NCBI GenBank assembly: GCA_021814565.1
Contig: JAKAIC010000003.1
Span: 1 to 50,957 of the forward strand
Direction of reading: 5' to 3'
DNA: 50,957 nt
Origin: Actinomycetes bacterium
GTDB lineage: Bacteria > Actinomycetota > Actinomycetes > S36-B12 > UBA5976
The notes under the pieces were generated by a model. That model saw nothing but the letters and a program-made list of their open reading frames with translations, was not told the DNA's origin and ran no database searches. Positions within the stretch are counted from its first letter, which is position 1; each line of letters begins with the position of its first letter. The translations under genes and the position numbers were made by a program. Below, piece after piece: positions 10,101-16,885 of the stretch.

Positions 10101-10787
10101 TACATCTCCTCCGGTGAGCAGAAGTGGGGTCAGAAGAGCTCGGTGGTGCTGCTGCTGCCTCACGGCTACGAGGGCCAGGGGCCGGACCACTCCTCAGCCC
10201 GCGTCGAGCGTTACCTGCAATTGTGCGCCCAGGACAACATGACGGTGGCCATGCCCTCCACGCCGGCCTCCTACTTCCACCTGTTGCGCTGGCAGATCCA
10301 CGGCCCGCGCACGCGTCCGCTCATCATCTTCACGCCCAAGTCCCTGCTGCGTTCCAAGGCTGCCGCCTCGAAGACCAGTGATTTCACCAGCGGATCCTTC
10401 CGCGCTGTCATCGGTGACGACCGCGTCGATCCGGCCAAGGTCAAGAAGGTGCTGCTGTGCGCCGGCAAGGTCTACTACGACCTGGCGGCGGAGCGCGAGA
10501 AGCGGGGAGCCTGGGATACGGCGATCATCCGGCTGGAGCGTTTCTACCCGGTGGCGCAGGCGCTGCTGCCCGCAGCATTGGCGCCCTTCCCCAAGGCGGA
10601 GCTGCGCTGGGTGCAGGAGGAGCCGGCCAACCAGGGCGCCTGGACATTCCTCGCCGACGTCTACGGTGAGATCCTCGACCGGCCGCTGCGTCGCGTTTCG
10701 CGTCCCACCTCTTCGTCGCCGGCGGTTGGTTCGCACCACCGGCACGACGTTGAGCAGGCGGCCTTGGTGGAGGCCGCGTTCGCCTAG
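7125..10787 (+). CDS. kgd: Multifunctional 2-oxoglutarate decarboxylase / dehydrogenase E1 with succinyltransferase domain
   Basis: This 1220-residue enzyme decarboxylates 2-oxoglutarate with thiamine diphosphate and feeds the oxidative TCA cycle. An N-terminal peptide (NEWLVDEIYEKFLQDRNSVDP) is followed by an Ala/Pro/Val-rich linker (about residues 45-110) without a lipoyl domain. An E2-like acyltransferase domain comes next, with YDHRVIQGAQSG (active-site His near residue 316), then the E1 domain with MPHRGRLNVLANIAGKSY near residue 544 and a C-terminal transketolase-like part. This fused layout is the actinobacterial Kgd/SucA type. GTG at 7140 is an alternative start. The neighbouring convergent DUF6104 gene is typical of actinobacterial kgd loci. 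Confidence 0.97.
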   Translation: MEGVTVADVFGANEWLVDEIYEKFLQDRNSVDPAWWEFFADYSPKSAQGVAAVASVPGAPSVVTPTVPVAPATTAAPAATVAAAAPAAPSAIAVAPSAAKPAAAEPTLLKGPAARTVTNMEASLAVPTATSVRSIPATLLVDNRLIINEHLARNQGGKVSFTHLIAYALVKALRAMPEMNVTYSLADGKPAATQHTAINLGIAIDLTKADGTRQLLVPCIKQAEKMDFAKFWVAYEDLVRRSRSNKLSADDFVGTTVSLTNPGGIGTVHSVPRLMNGQAAIIGVGALEYPAEFQGAADAALVERGIGKVTTLTSTYDHRVIQGAQSGEFLRLVHNYLTGHDGFYEEVFAALRIPYAPMRWATDIVTTHDSDVDKTARVHELIHAFRSRGHLVADTDPLVYVQRSNTETEIEAHGLTMWDLDREFAVGGFAGRTFMTLREIMKVLRNAYARTMSVEYMHITDREQREWFQQRLETPQPRIERDEQLRILHKLNEAEAFENFLHTKFVGQKRFSLEGGESVIPLLDAILDRAAATRMDEVCIGMPHRGRLNVLANIAGKSYAQIFREFEGQYGEESVQGSGDVKYHLGTAGTYTGHKGETTKVYLAANPSHLETVDPVLEGIVRAKLDIDGTQGKFAVLPILLHGDAAFAGQGVVYETLQMSQLQGYRVGGTIHVVVNNQIGFTTSPQYSRTSQYCSDLARVIAAPVLHVNGDDPEAVVRVARLAFEYRETFHRDIVIDMVCYRRRGHNEADDPSLTQPLMYDLVDQKRTVRKLYTEQLVGRGDITIEEAEEALKHFQNHMEGILGEVRSDEYDDSFAQITAAIMREGEIKLHPQAPAIDVPTGISLEVVNRVVRSQLEMPEGFHVHPRLQPQLARRAEMIERDEIDWGMGEALAIGSLLAEGTSVRLAGQDSRRGTFGHRHAVIVDKESGRWYKPLKRCYQQGSRLFVYDSLLSEYAAMGYEYGYSVARPDALTMWEGQFGDFANGAQTIIDEYISSGEQKWGQKSSVVLLLPHGYEGQGPDHSSARVERYLQLCAQDNMTVAMPSTPASYFHLLRWQIHGPRTRPLIIFTPKSLLRSKAAASKTSDFTSGSFRAVIGDDRVDPAKVKKVLLCAGKVYYDLAAEREKRGAWDTAIIRLERFYPVAQALLPAALAPFPKAELRWVQEEPANQGAWTFLADVYGEILDRPLRRVSRPTSSSPAVGSHHRHDVEQAALVEAAFA

Positions 10788-10793
10788 CAGCGA

Positions 10794-10970
10794 TCAGTCC
10801 TCGGAGTCCTCGTCGCGCGCCAACCATGTGGCAAGGCGATCGACGGGTACCTCGAATTCCGGGTTGAGATCAGTGAATTCGCGCAACTTGTCGGCGAGCC
10901 AACCCAGGCTCACCGTGTCGTCACCGCGTCGTTCCTCGAGCTCCTCGATGCCACGATCCGTGAAGTACAT
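10794..10970 (-). CDS. DUF6104 family small protein, 58 aa
   Basis: The protein begins MYFTDRGIEELEERRGDD and ends ATWLARDEDSED. This matches the DUF6104 pattern, a short acidic actinobacterial protein encoded beside kgd, with the conserved core NPEFEVPVDRLATWLAR. Function is unknown; the association with the 2-oxoglutarate enzyme is seen in many genomes as far as I recall. Its stop is 6 bases from the kgd stop (convergent). The ATG has AACAAT 6 bases upstream, compatible with a leaderless transcript, and the divergent aldolase gene begins only 31 bp away. Confidence 0.85.
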   Translation of the reverse strand: MYFTDRGIEELEERRGDDTVSLGWLADKLREFTDLNPEFEVPVDRLATWLARDEDSED

Positions 10971-11001
10971 GGGGCGATTGTTGCACTCCTAGGCTTTGGC
11001 C
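10971..11001. promoter_or_regulatory. Divergent leaderless promoters, DUF6104 / threonine aldolase
   Basis: On the minus strand AACAAT (10982-10977) stands 6 bases before ATG 10970. On the plus strand TAGGCT (10990-10995) stands 6 bases before ATG 11002. The two -10 elements are 7 bp apart, so the two polymerases would compete for one short region. Confidence 0.5.
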
Positions 11002-12030
11002 ATGCGCTCCTTCGCCAGTGACAACTACGCACCTGCCCACCCCGACGTCCTCGCCGCGCTGCTGGCCGTGAATTCCGGCCACGCCACTGCCTACGGGGCC
11101 GATGAGGTGACGGAAGAGGCCAGGGCCATCATCCGTCGTCATGTCGGTGCGCCTGGGGCCGATGTGCACCTCGTCTTCAACGGCACGGGCGCCAACGTGG
11201 TATCGCTGTCACTGTTCCTGGAGCGCTGGGAGACGGTGATCTGCGCCGATTCCGCCCACATCAACGTCGACGAAGGCGGCGCACCGGAACGGCTGCTCGG
11301 CGTGAAACTCTCCACGCAGCGCACGGCCGACGGCAAGCTGACACCTGAACTCATTGACGCGGCCGTGATCCGCCGCGGAGATGTGCACTTTGCGCAACCA
11401 CGCGTGGTCTCCATCGCGCAGTCCACGGAATGGGGCACGCTCTACTCAGTGGATGAACTGCGTGCCATCGCCGCGGTCACGCATAGACACGGCATGTTCC
11501 TGCACATGGACGGTGCCCGCATCTCCAACGCGGCAGCAGCGCTGGGATGCACCATCGCCGACATCACTTCGGCCGTCGGCGTGGACGTGCTCTCCTTCGG
11601 CGGCACCAAGAACGGCGCCATCGGTGCCGAAGCAGTGGTGGTGCTGACGCCCGGTCGAGCCGATCGCCTGGGCCATCTGGCCAAGCAATCCATGCAGCTC
11701 TCGAGCAAGATGCGGTACAACGCGGCACAGATGGTGGCCATGTTCGAAGGCGACCTGTGGTTGCGCAACGCGTCCCACGCCAATGCCATGGCCGCCCGCC
11801 TGGCGCTGGGGCTGCGGGGCCTGCCCGGCGTCACGCTGATGCAGCCGCAACAGGTGAACTCGCTGTACGTGCAGCTGCCAACCCACACCATAAGGCCGCT
11901 GCAGGCGGCCTTCCACTTCTACGACTGGATCGAAGCGCAATCCATAGTGCGCTTCGTCACCTCTTGGGATACCAGCGCCAGCGAGGTGGATGCCTTCATC
12001 GACGCCATAAGCGTTGCCGTCAGCGGCTGA
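11002..12030 (+). CDS. ltaE: Threonine aldolase family (beta-eliminating lyase), PLP-dependent
   Basis: This 342-residue fold-type I PLP enzyme resembles low-specificity L-threonine aldolase, which splits threonine or allo-threonine into glycine and acetaldehyde. Visible signatures are SDNYAPAHPDV at the N-terminus, VFNGTGANVVSL (cofactor phosphate), HMDGARISNAAAALG (Asp to the pyridine nitrogen), and SFGGTKNGAIGAEAVV with the Schiff-base Lys near residue 200. ATG 11002 is preferred over the TTG at 10996 because the -10 element requires it. Its last 11 bases overlap the end of sodX on the other strand. Confidence 0.9.
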   Translation: MRSFASDNYAPAHPDVLAALLAVNSGHATAYGADEVTEEARAIIRRHVGAPGADVHLVFNGTGANVVSLSLFLERWETVICADSAHINVDEGGAPERLLGVKLSTQRTADGKLTPELIDAAVIRRGDVHFAQPRVVSIAQSTEWGTLYSVDELRAIAAVTHRHGMFLHMDGARISNAAAALGCTIADITSAVGVDVLSFGGTKNGAIGAEAVVVLTPGRADRLGHLAKQSMQLSSKMRYNAAQMVAMFEGDLWLRNASHANAMAARLALGLRGLPGVTLMQPQQVNSLYVQLPTHTIRPLQAAFHFYDWIEAQSIVRFVTSWDTSASEVDAFIDAISVAVSG

Positions 12031-12340
12031 CCCGCGGCCAGCGCACGACGCCCAGCACCTGTGCATCGGAGACAGCCCCGAAGAGCCAGGAATCGGAGTA
12101 CACGCGCCGATCCTGGTTGGCATCGCTCTCCAACCACCAACCCCGCGCATCCCGGTCGGTGATGCGTTTGATGACGTGCTGGCCCGGGCGGTCAGGGCGA
12201 TCGGCCACCACCACATCGCCGATGCGAGGTGGCGCACCGAAGCACACCACAGCCACGCGCCGCAGGCCGCTGAAGGTGGGTCGCATCGAAGGCCCCCGCA
12301 CCAGCACCAACCCCAGGTGCGTGTCCCGAGTTCTGGTCAT
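12020..12340 (-). CDS. sodX: Nickel-type superoxide dismutase maturation protease (S26 family)
   Basis: This short (106 aa) signal-peptidase-like Ser/Lys protease has the nucleophile in VRGPSMRPTF (Ser18) and the general base in QHVIKRITDR (Lys58). It then has the typical GWWLESDANQDRRVYSDSWLFG segment, in which a Ser-Arg is replaced by Arg-Arg-Val. It lacks a membrane anchor, as expected for SodX, which removes the NiSOD propeptide in the cytoplasm so that the new N-terminal His can bind nickel. It is divergent from sodN and shares its promoter region. The ATG follows CAGACT by 6 bases. The long open frame upstream of it is a shadow. Confidence 0.92.
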   Translation of the reverse strand: MTRTRDTHLGLVLVRGPSMRPTFSGLRRVAVVCFGAPPRIGDVVVADRPDRPGQHVIKRITDRDARGWWLESDANQDRRVYSDSWLFGAVSDAQVLGVVRWPRVSR

Positions 12341-12345
12341 ACGGG

Positions 12346-12352
12346 TAGTCTG
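12346..12352. promoter_or_regulatory. Shared bidirectional -10 element of sodX and sodN
   Basis: The heptamer TAGTCTG reads as TAGTCT on the plus strand and as CAGACT on the minus strand. The minus reading lies 6 bases before the sodX ATG (leaderless). The plus reading gives a start near 12358 and a leader of about 28 bases containing GGAGG (12376-12380) before the sodN ATG. Predicted divergent start sites are about 18 bp apart. Confidence 0.5.
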
Positions 12353-12385
12353 CTGCATAGGTCGAACGTCCCACTGGAGGTACCA

Positions 12386-12769
12386 ATGCTTCTTTCCGTC
12401 GCTCACGCACATTGTGATCTGCCCTGCGGTGTCTACGACCCCGCTCAGGCCAGGCTTGAGGCGCAATCCGTCAAGGCCTGCATGGAGAAATACCATGCAT
12501 CCAACGACCCCGAATTCAAGGCGCGCGCCATCTCCATCAAGGAGGAGCGCTCGCACATGGTGAAGGAGCACCTGTGGGTGCTCTGGACCGACTACTTCAA
12601 GGCCCCGCACTTCGAGCAGTACCCGCAACTGCACGGCCTCTTCAATGAAGCTACCAAGCTGGCCGGCGCCGCGGGCACCAAGGGCACGGTGGATGTGGCA
12701 GTCGCCGACAACCTGCTCACCAAGATCGACGCCATCGCCGAGATCTTCTGGGCGACGAAGAAGGCCTGA
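12386..12769 (+). CDS. sodN: Nickel superoxide dismutase
   Basis: This 127-residue NiSOD converts superoxide to oxygen and hydrogen peroxide in the cytoplasm. The nickel hook HCDLPCGVYD spans residues 9-18: His9, Cys10 and Cys14 become His1, Cys2 and Cys6 of the mature enzyme, and Tyr17 is the active-site Tyr9. The four-helix bundle follows (QSVKACMEKYHASND, HLWVLWTDYFK). The propeptide is only eight residues, MLLSVAHA, shorter than the ~14 residues usual in Streptomyces. The start is well supported by GGAGG five bases upstream. The divergent sodX supplies the maturation protease. A strong hairpin follows the stop. Confidence 0.96.
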   Translation: MLLSVAHAHCDLPCGVYDPAQARLEAQSVKACMEKYHASNDPEFKARAISIKEERSHMVKEHLWVLWTDYFKAPHFEQYPQLHGLFNEATKLAGAAGTKGTVDVAVADNLLTKIDAIAEIFWATKKA

Positions 12770-12810
12770 CCGGCCCTGATTGGCGCCCGGCGGCGCCCCA
12801 CCAGCAGACA

Positions 12811-12851
12811 CACGAGAGGGCCGCACCCAACCCAGTTGCGGCCCTCTCGTG
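12811..12851. terminator. Bidirectional hairpin terminator, sodN / rhodanese
   Basis: CACGAGAGGGCCGCA (12811-12825) pairs perfectly with TGCGGCCCTCTCGTG (12837-12851) around an 11-base loop. It lies between two convergent genes. No long T run follows. Confidence 0.75.
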
Positions 12852-12860
12852 CGTCCGGCG

Positions 12861-13271
12861 TCAACTCGTGACGAGTGCGCCGCCCGCGGCCTCCCAGGCG
12901 ATGATGCCGCCGTCGAGGTTGTAGATGTTGCCGAAGCCGGCATCAGCCATAGCCGAGGTGGCGACAGCGGAGCGTCGGCCGCTGTGGCAATACACGGCGT
13001 AGGTCTTGGTCTTGTCCAGCTTGGCGATGTCCGAGGTGAAGGTGCTGCCCTCGAGGTCGATGTTGATGGCTCCAGCGATGTGACCGGCCGCGTACTCGGC
13101 GGGCGTGCGCACATCCACCACGGTGACGCCCGCCGCCCGTGCCTGCTTGGCGAAGTCGGCGACACCCACCGTGTTGACCTGGCTGCCGCCACCGCAGGCA
13201 GCCAGGGTGAGGGCAGCCAGTAGGCCAACCATGGCCAAGGCAGCCCGGCGCAGGGAAGTCGTCGTGTACAT
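12861..13271 (-). CDS. Exported rhodanese-like lipoprotein
   Basis: The 136-residue protein has a lipoprotein signal peptide with lipobox LAAC (lipidated Cys26), then a single rhodanese domain. The domain has DVRTPAEYAAGHIAGAINI and the active-site loop CHSGRRS (Cys95). It should transfer sulfane sulfur on the outer face of the membrane; the physiological partner is unknown. The ATG sits inside an ATACCC-N4-GGGTAT operator, so binding there would block initiation of a leaderless transcript. This points to control by a CsoR/CstR-type repressor and therefore to a role in sulfide or persulfide (less likely copper) response. Confidence 0.92.
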   Translation of the reverse strand: MYTTTSLRRAALAMVGLLAALTLAACGGGSQVNTVGVADFAKQARAAGVTVVDVRTPAEYAAGHIAGAINIDLEGSTFTSDIAKLDKTKTYAVYCHSGRRSAVATSAMADAGFGNIYNLDGGIIAWEAAGGALVTS

Positions 13272-13285
13272 ACCCCCTAGGGTAT
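13270..13285. promoter_or_regulatory. CsoR/CstR-type operator overlapping the rhodanese start and -10
   Basis: ATACCCCCTAGGGTAT has perfect 6-bp arms ATACCC/GGGTAT around CCTA. On the minus strand it also contains TACCCT, 7 bases before the ATG, so operator, -10 and start codon coincide. The CsoR repressor family (copper-sensing CsoR, persulfide-sensing CstR) uses C/G-tract operators of this kind. Confidence 0.65.
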
Positions 13286-13335
13286 ACTGAATCCAAGCTC
13301 AGCGCATCCCGGCGCCCGCGTTCGGAGGAATATCC

Positions 13336-13521
13336 ATGTGCACTCGCACCACCTGTCGTGTCTGCAACAAGCCCACCTGGACCGGTTGCGGCCAGCACAA
13401 GGAAATGGTGCTCGCAGGAGTGCCCAAGGGTCAGCGCTGCAAGTGCACCGCAGCCGACATCGCAGCCTGGCGGGCCGCCAACAAGCGTCCGCTGTTCGGC
13501 AAGCTCTTCAGCCGCAAGTAG
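13336..13521 (+). CDS. Small Cys-rich protein, 61 aa
   Basis: The N-terminal third contains CTRTTCRVCNKPTWTGCGQH and a later CKC, giving six Cys plus His that could form a zinc site. The C-terminus is basic and hydrophobic (RPLFGKLFSRK). Similar short proteins with a C-x2-C-x-KPTW-x-GCG-x-H motif occur in actinobacteria without known function. The start is well set: GGAGGAATATCC directly precedes the ATG. It is divergent from the operator-controlled rhodanese 65 bp away and could be part of the same response, but I see no second operator on its side. Confidence 0.8.
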   Translation: MCTRTTCRVCNKPTWTGCGQHKEMVLAGVPKGQRCKCTAADIAAWRAANKRPLFGKLFSRK

Positions 13522-13542
13522 CCGTTGCCGGGCGCCAACTGC

Positions 13543-13944
13543 TCAGCGGAGCGACTCCCGTGAGGCCGGGGCCAGGGCACTGCCGGCGGCGATCAGGGCC
13601 ACCACTGCCACCACTACGCCCAGCACACGGGTCGCGTTCCCCAGCAACAAGGGTTGCGCCACCACCAATGCGAATGCCTGCACCAGCAGGAAGGGCGTGA
13701 GTCCGGCCCGCCTCCTCCGCACCAGCACGGTCGTCACTATGCCCATGAGGGTGGCGAAGGCGGCGTAGAGCACGGTCAGCACGCTGGGGGCCAGATCGGC
13801 GCCAGATCCCGAGATGCCAGATGTCGAACCCGTGGTCTCGAAGGCGCGGATGGAGATGCCGTAGCTGATCACGGCCAGCGCCTCGAGGTAACCGAGGACA
13901 CCTGCGATTCGCAGTCCGGTCGGCAAGGAGGCGAAGGCTGGCAT
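13543..13944 (-). CDS. Integral membrane protein, 133 aa, four predicted TM helices
   Basis: I do not recognise a named family. After the short N-terminus MPAFASLPTGLR there are four hydrophobic stretches (IAGVLGYLEALAVISYGISI; LAPSVLTVLYAAFATLMGIV; TPFLLVQAFALVVAQPLLL; VLGVVVAVVALIAAGSALA), with a basic loop VRRRRAG between the second and third. The ATG at 13944 is chosen because TACTGT stands 6 bases upstream; the open frame runs further but then enters the divergent kinase gene. Function unknown. Confidence 0.75.
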   Translation of the reverse strand: MPAFASLPTGLRIAGVLGYLEALAVISYGISIRAFETTGSTSGISGSGADLAPSVLTVLYAAFATLMGIVTTVLVRRRRAGLTPFLLVQAFALVVAQPLLLGNATRVLGVVVAVVALIAAGSALAPASRESLR

Positions 13945-13972
13945 CCCCGAACAGTAGAAGTACGCTCCAGGG
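13945..13972. promoter_or_regulatory. Back-to-back leaderless promoters, membrane protein / diacylglycerol-kinase-like gene
   Basis: TACTGT on the minus strand (13956-13951) is 6 bases from ATG 13944. TACGCT on the plus strand (13961-13966) is 6 bases from GTG 13973. The two -10 hexamers are separated by only 4 bp, so both start codons lie within a 34-bp span. Confidence 0.55.
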
Positions 13973-14917
13973 GTGTCCACGCTGGTGATCGTGAATCCCA
14001 ACGCCACGGCCATCCAGCCCTCCGTGCTCGGAGTCGTGGTCGAGGCCCTCACCAGCTTGGGCGAGATCCGGGTGCGCACCACGGAGTCGCGTGACGAGGC
14101 CTATGCAGCAGCCGCGGCCGCCGTCCATGACGGCACCGATGTGCTGGTGGCGCTCGGTGGCGACGGCACGGTCAACGAGATCGTCAACGGCCTGCTCTCG
14201 CACGGCCCCAATGCCGGGGCTCCGGCCCTGGCTGTGGTGCCCGCAGGCCATGCCAACGTCTTCGCCAGGGTGCTCGGCTTCCCCAACGATCCGGTGGAGG
14301 CCACCTCCCTGCTGATCGACGGCATCCGCTCCGGGCGACTGGACACCGTGAACGTGGGGCGTGCCGACGAGCGCTATTTCCTGTGCTCCGCCGGGTTGGG
14401 GCTCGATGCCGAGGTGCTGGACCGGGTCGAGCGACAGCGAGCCCGGGGCGTCCGCGCCTCGGTGCCGCTCTATGTCGCTTCCGGGGTGCTGGCCCACGCC
14501 ACGCGCAGTTCCCACAGCGAGGCGCCGATGCGAGTGGAGTTCCCCGACCGCCGGCCGCTCACCCATGTCTTCAGCATCATCGTGCAGAACGCCCCGGTCT
14601 GGACCTACTTCGGGGCCATTCCCGTCACCTTCGCGCCCGATGCCGGCCTCCACGACGGGCTGTCGGTGTACGGCGTGCGCTCGCTGGACGTGCTCTCCGT
14701 CAGCAACCACCTGGCTCGGGCGGCACTGGCTCCCTCCCGGCTGGACTCCGAAGCGGTTGCCAGCGATGTGGAGTCCTTCGTCGTGCACGCGACGGTGCCC
14801 ATCCCCCTGCAGCTCGACGGAGATGTCATCGGCGATCGCAGCGAGGTGCACTTCCGGCTGGTTCGGGACGCGCTGCGCGTCGTCACGGCCACCCCTATTT
14901 CGGGTGATTTGACATGA
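13973..14917 (+). CDS. Diacylglycerol / sphingosine kinase-like lipid kinase
   Basis: The 314-residue protein has the DAGK catalytic domain: VIVNPNA at the N-terminus, the nucleotide-binding GGDGTVNEIVNGLL near residue 62, VVPAGHANVFARVLG (usually PxGTxNDFAR), and a C-terminal beta-sandwich domain with QLDGDVIGD near residue 282. Such enzymes phosphorylate lipid alcohols; the substrate is not predictable. Its place just upstream of whiB matches the mycobacterial arrangement. GTG 13973 is supported by the adjacent -10 element. Confidence 0.9.
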   Translation: MSTLVIVNPNATAIQPSVLGVVVEALTSLGEIRVRTTESRDEAYAAAAAAVHDGTDVLVALGGDGTVNEIVNGLLSHGPNAGAPALAVVPAGHANVFARVLGFPNDPVEATSLLIDGIRSGRLDTVNVGRADERYFLCSAGLGLDAEVLDRVERQRARGVRASVPLYVASGVLAHATRSSHSEAPMRVEFPDRRPLTHVFSIIVQNAPVWTYFGAIPVTFAPDAGLHDGLSVYGVRSLDVLSVSNHLARAALAPSRLDSEAVASDVESFVVHATVPIPLQLDGDVIGDRSEVHFRLVRDALRVVTATPISGDLT

Positions 14918-15055
14918 TTTCCGAGGGTTGAGGCAGCTGTCGTCGTTATCTGAATGTGACCTATCCCACGACGACTCCACGCAAATTCCCTGTTAAGGCC
15001 GTTGGTTTCGGTAGCCAAACGTGTGAGGCTGTGCGCTTGCAGGTCATCCCCAGAA

Positions 15056-15082
15056 GGGAATTGCCTGCCTACTTGGGACGTT
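15056..15082 (+). promoter_or_regulatory. SigR-type promoter upstream of whiB
   Basis: GGGAAT (15056-15061), 17 bases, CGTT (15079-15082). This equals the GGAAT-N18-GTT consensus of actinobacterial SigR/SigH. Transcription from it would give a leader of about 60 bases before the whiB start. It lies in a 231-base gap (14918-15148) that otherwise holds no gene I can support. Confidence 0.7.
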
Positions 15083-15148
15083 AACGCTGAGGCAAACGGC
15101 TGCAGCGGACTTCCCCCCGGCCGCTCGGCCGCACCCAAGGAGGACGCG

Positions 15149-15406
15149 ATGGATTGGCGCCACAATGCCGCCTGCCGCGACGAAGACCCCGAGTTGTTCT
15201 TCCCCATCGGGAACACGGGCCCGGCGCTGCTGCAAATTGAGGAAGCGAAGGCGGTCTGCCGTCGCTGCACGGTGGTGGAGACCTGCCTGGCCTGGGCCAT
15301 CGAATCAGGTCAGGATGCCGGTGTCTGGGGCGGCCTCTCCGAGGACGAGCGCCGTGCCCTCAAGCGTCGCAACCAGCGCGCCCGCGCGGCCATGCGCGCC
15401 CTCTGA
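15149..15406 (+). CDS. whiB1: WhiB-family iron-sulfur transcription factor, WhiB1/WblE type
   Basis: This 85-residue protein binds a [4Fe-4S] cluster through Cys9, Cys37, Cys40 and Cys46 (C-x27-C-x2-C-x5-C). It carries the turn GVWGGLSEDERRALKRRN used for DNA and sigma-factor contact. The opening MDWRHNAACRDEDPELFF and overall length are near-identical to WhiB1/WblE, an essential nitric-oxide-responsive regulator in mycobacteria. The start is fixed by AAGGAGG (15138-15144) just before the ATG; a much longer open frame from 15002 is not used. An SigR-type promoter lies upstream, suggesting disulfide-stress induction. Confidence 0.96.
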   Translation: MDWRHNAACRDEDPELFFPIGNTGPALLQIEEAKAVCRRCTVVETCLAWAIESGQDAGVWGGLSEDERRALKRRNQRARAAMRAL

Positions 15407-15421
15407 GTCTCGAACTCGTGC

Positions 15422-15445
15422 AACGGCCGCCTTCGGGCGGCCGTT
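15422..15445. terminator. Bidirectional terminator, whiB / pdtaS
   Basis: AACGGCCGCC and GGCGGCCGTT form a perfect 10-bp stem closed by a TTCG tetraloop, an exceptionally stable hairpin, between two convergent genes. The plus strand continues with CTGCGTT. Confidence 0.85.
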
Positions 15446-15451
15446 CTGCGT

Positions 15452-16885
15452 TCAGCTGGCCAGGGGCACGTCGATGGTGGCCCGGGTGCCGCCTGCCGGT
15501 CCCTGTCCCACGGTGAGGGTGCCGTGCAGCTCCCCGGTCACCAGGGAACGCACGATGCTCAATCCCAGTCCCTCTGTGGCGTCGGCCACGCCCGGGCCAT
15601 CATCATCCACATGGATGACCAGGCGTTCGCCGCGAATCGACGTGATGCGCACCGCGCCGCCGACGCGTGCCAGCAGGCCGTGCTCCACGGCATTGCCGAT
15701 GAGCTCCGCGAGCGACATGGCGAGGGGTGTCGCACGCTCGGCTTCAAGGCTGCCCACGGTGCCGACGCGCAAGATGGTGCCACCGCCGTCGATCAGATCC
15801 CGTGCCATGGAGATAACCCGGTCGATGACCTCGTCGAAGTCCACACTGGCCCCCGGCTCATGGGCGAGAGACTCGTGCACGATGGCGATGGCCCCGACAC
15901 GACGCACAGCCTCCTGGAGTTCCATGCGCACTTCATCGGAACTGGATCGACGCGCCTGTAGCCGCAGCATGGAGGCCACCGTCTGCAGGTTGTTCTTCAC
16001 CCGGTGATGGATCTCGCGGATGGTCGCGTCCTTGGAGAGCAGGGCTTGCTCGCGGCGCCGGATGTCGCTCACATCGCGCAGGAGCACCACCGCACCATCC
16101 GGTGTCGCGTTGCGGATCAAGGGGATGCCACGCAGGGTGACCACCGCATCCCGGTACTCGATTTCCGCCTCTCCCGCTGCTCGCCCCTGTGCTATCGACA
16201 CCAACGCCTCATTGGTGGTCCCGGTCTTCTGCAACAGCCGCGAGAGCGTGGCTGCCAGATTGGCGCCCGTGATCTCGGTGGAGATGCCGAGACGATGACA
16301 TGCCGACTGCGCGTTGGGAGACGCGTACGTGACGGTGCCTCCGGCATCGATGCGGAAACAGCCGTCGCCGACACGGGGCGGGCTGTCCGTGAGCGCCACC
16401 CCCTCACCCAGTGGGAAGAGCCCCTCGCGCGCCATCGCTGCCAGGGCGTCGAAGGCATCGAGGTACATGCGCTCGAGCGCGCCGTCAGCGCGAGCCTCCA
16501 CGCTGGAACGTCGTTCGATGACAGCGACGACGGTTCCTTCCAGGATGACCGGGAAGGCTTCGTCGCCACGCGGGACACGCGGCTGCTCGGGGCGTCGGTC
16601 CGTGGCCGGCCAGCGCGTTGAGGCGGCACGGTCCAACCCCGCATTGCGGCCCTTGGGCAGGAAGGTGCCGACCATGTCGTCGGGCAGGCGGGTGGGGCCG
16701 GTGGTGGGCCGCACCTGGGCCGCGGCCACGAATCCGCCGCTGTTCCAGGTGGGAATCCAGAGCACGAGGTCGGCGAAGCCGAGATCGGCCAGCAGCGTCC
16801 ACTCCGACACCAAGGCCTGCAGATGCGCAATGGCGGCATCACCCAGATCAGTACGGTCGCGGGCCAGTTCAGCGATGCTCGCCAT
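15452..16885 (-). CDS. pdtaS: PdtaS-like sensor histidine kinase
   Basis: This 477-residue soluble kinase has an N-terminal GAF-like sensor (DLVLWIPTWNSGGFVAAAQVRPTTG), a PAS domain (DGCFRIDAGGTVTYASPNAQSACHRLG) and a HisKA_2 dimerisation helix. The phospho-acceptor is in REIHHRVKNNLQTVASMLRLQ, and an HATPase_c domain follows (ELIGNAVEHG, DDDGPGV, GLGLSIVRSLV). In mycobacteria PdtaS phosphorylates the RNA-binding antiterminator PdtaR and senses copper and nitric oxide. The partner is not in this window. I chose ATG 16885 because TACGCT stands 6 bases before it; the frame is open 27 codons further. Confidence 0.93.
   Translation of the reverse strand: MASIAELARDRTDLGDAAIAHLQALVSEWTLLADLGFADLVLWIPTWNSGGFVAAAQVRPTTGPTRLPDDMVGTFLPKGRNAGLDRAASTRWPATDRRPEQPRVPRGDEAFPVILEGTVVAVIERRSSVEARADGALERMYLDAFDALAAMAREGLFPLGEGVALTDSPPRVGDGCFRIDAGGTVTYASPNAQSACHRLGISTEITGANLAATLSRLLQKTGTTNEALVSIAQGRAAGEAEIEYRDAVVTLRGIPLIRNATPDGAVVLLRDVSDIRRREQALLSKDATIREIHHRVKNNLQTVASMLRLQARRSSSDEVRMELQEAVRRVGAIAIVHESLAHEPGASVDFDEVIDRVISMARDLIDGGGTILRVGTVGSLEAERATPLAMSLAELIGNAVEHGLLARVGGAVRITSIRGERLVIHVDDDGPGVADATEGLGLSIVRSLVTGELHGTLTVGQGPAGGTRATIDVPLAS

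Noticed and set aside
12341-13228. Upstream extension of the sodX frame to 402 codons
   Set aside because: It runs antisense to sodN and in another frame through the rhodanese; SodX family proteins are about 100 residues and the start at 12340 has its own -10.
15001-15040. CRP-type site in the whiB leader (as in mycobacterial whiB1)
   Set aside because: Only TGTGA half-site-like sequence is present; no matching TCACA half at the right spacing.
15002-15148. N-terminal extension of the WhiB protein
   Set aside because: Homology and the AAGGAGG site place the start at 15149; the upstream part contains the SigR-type promoter.
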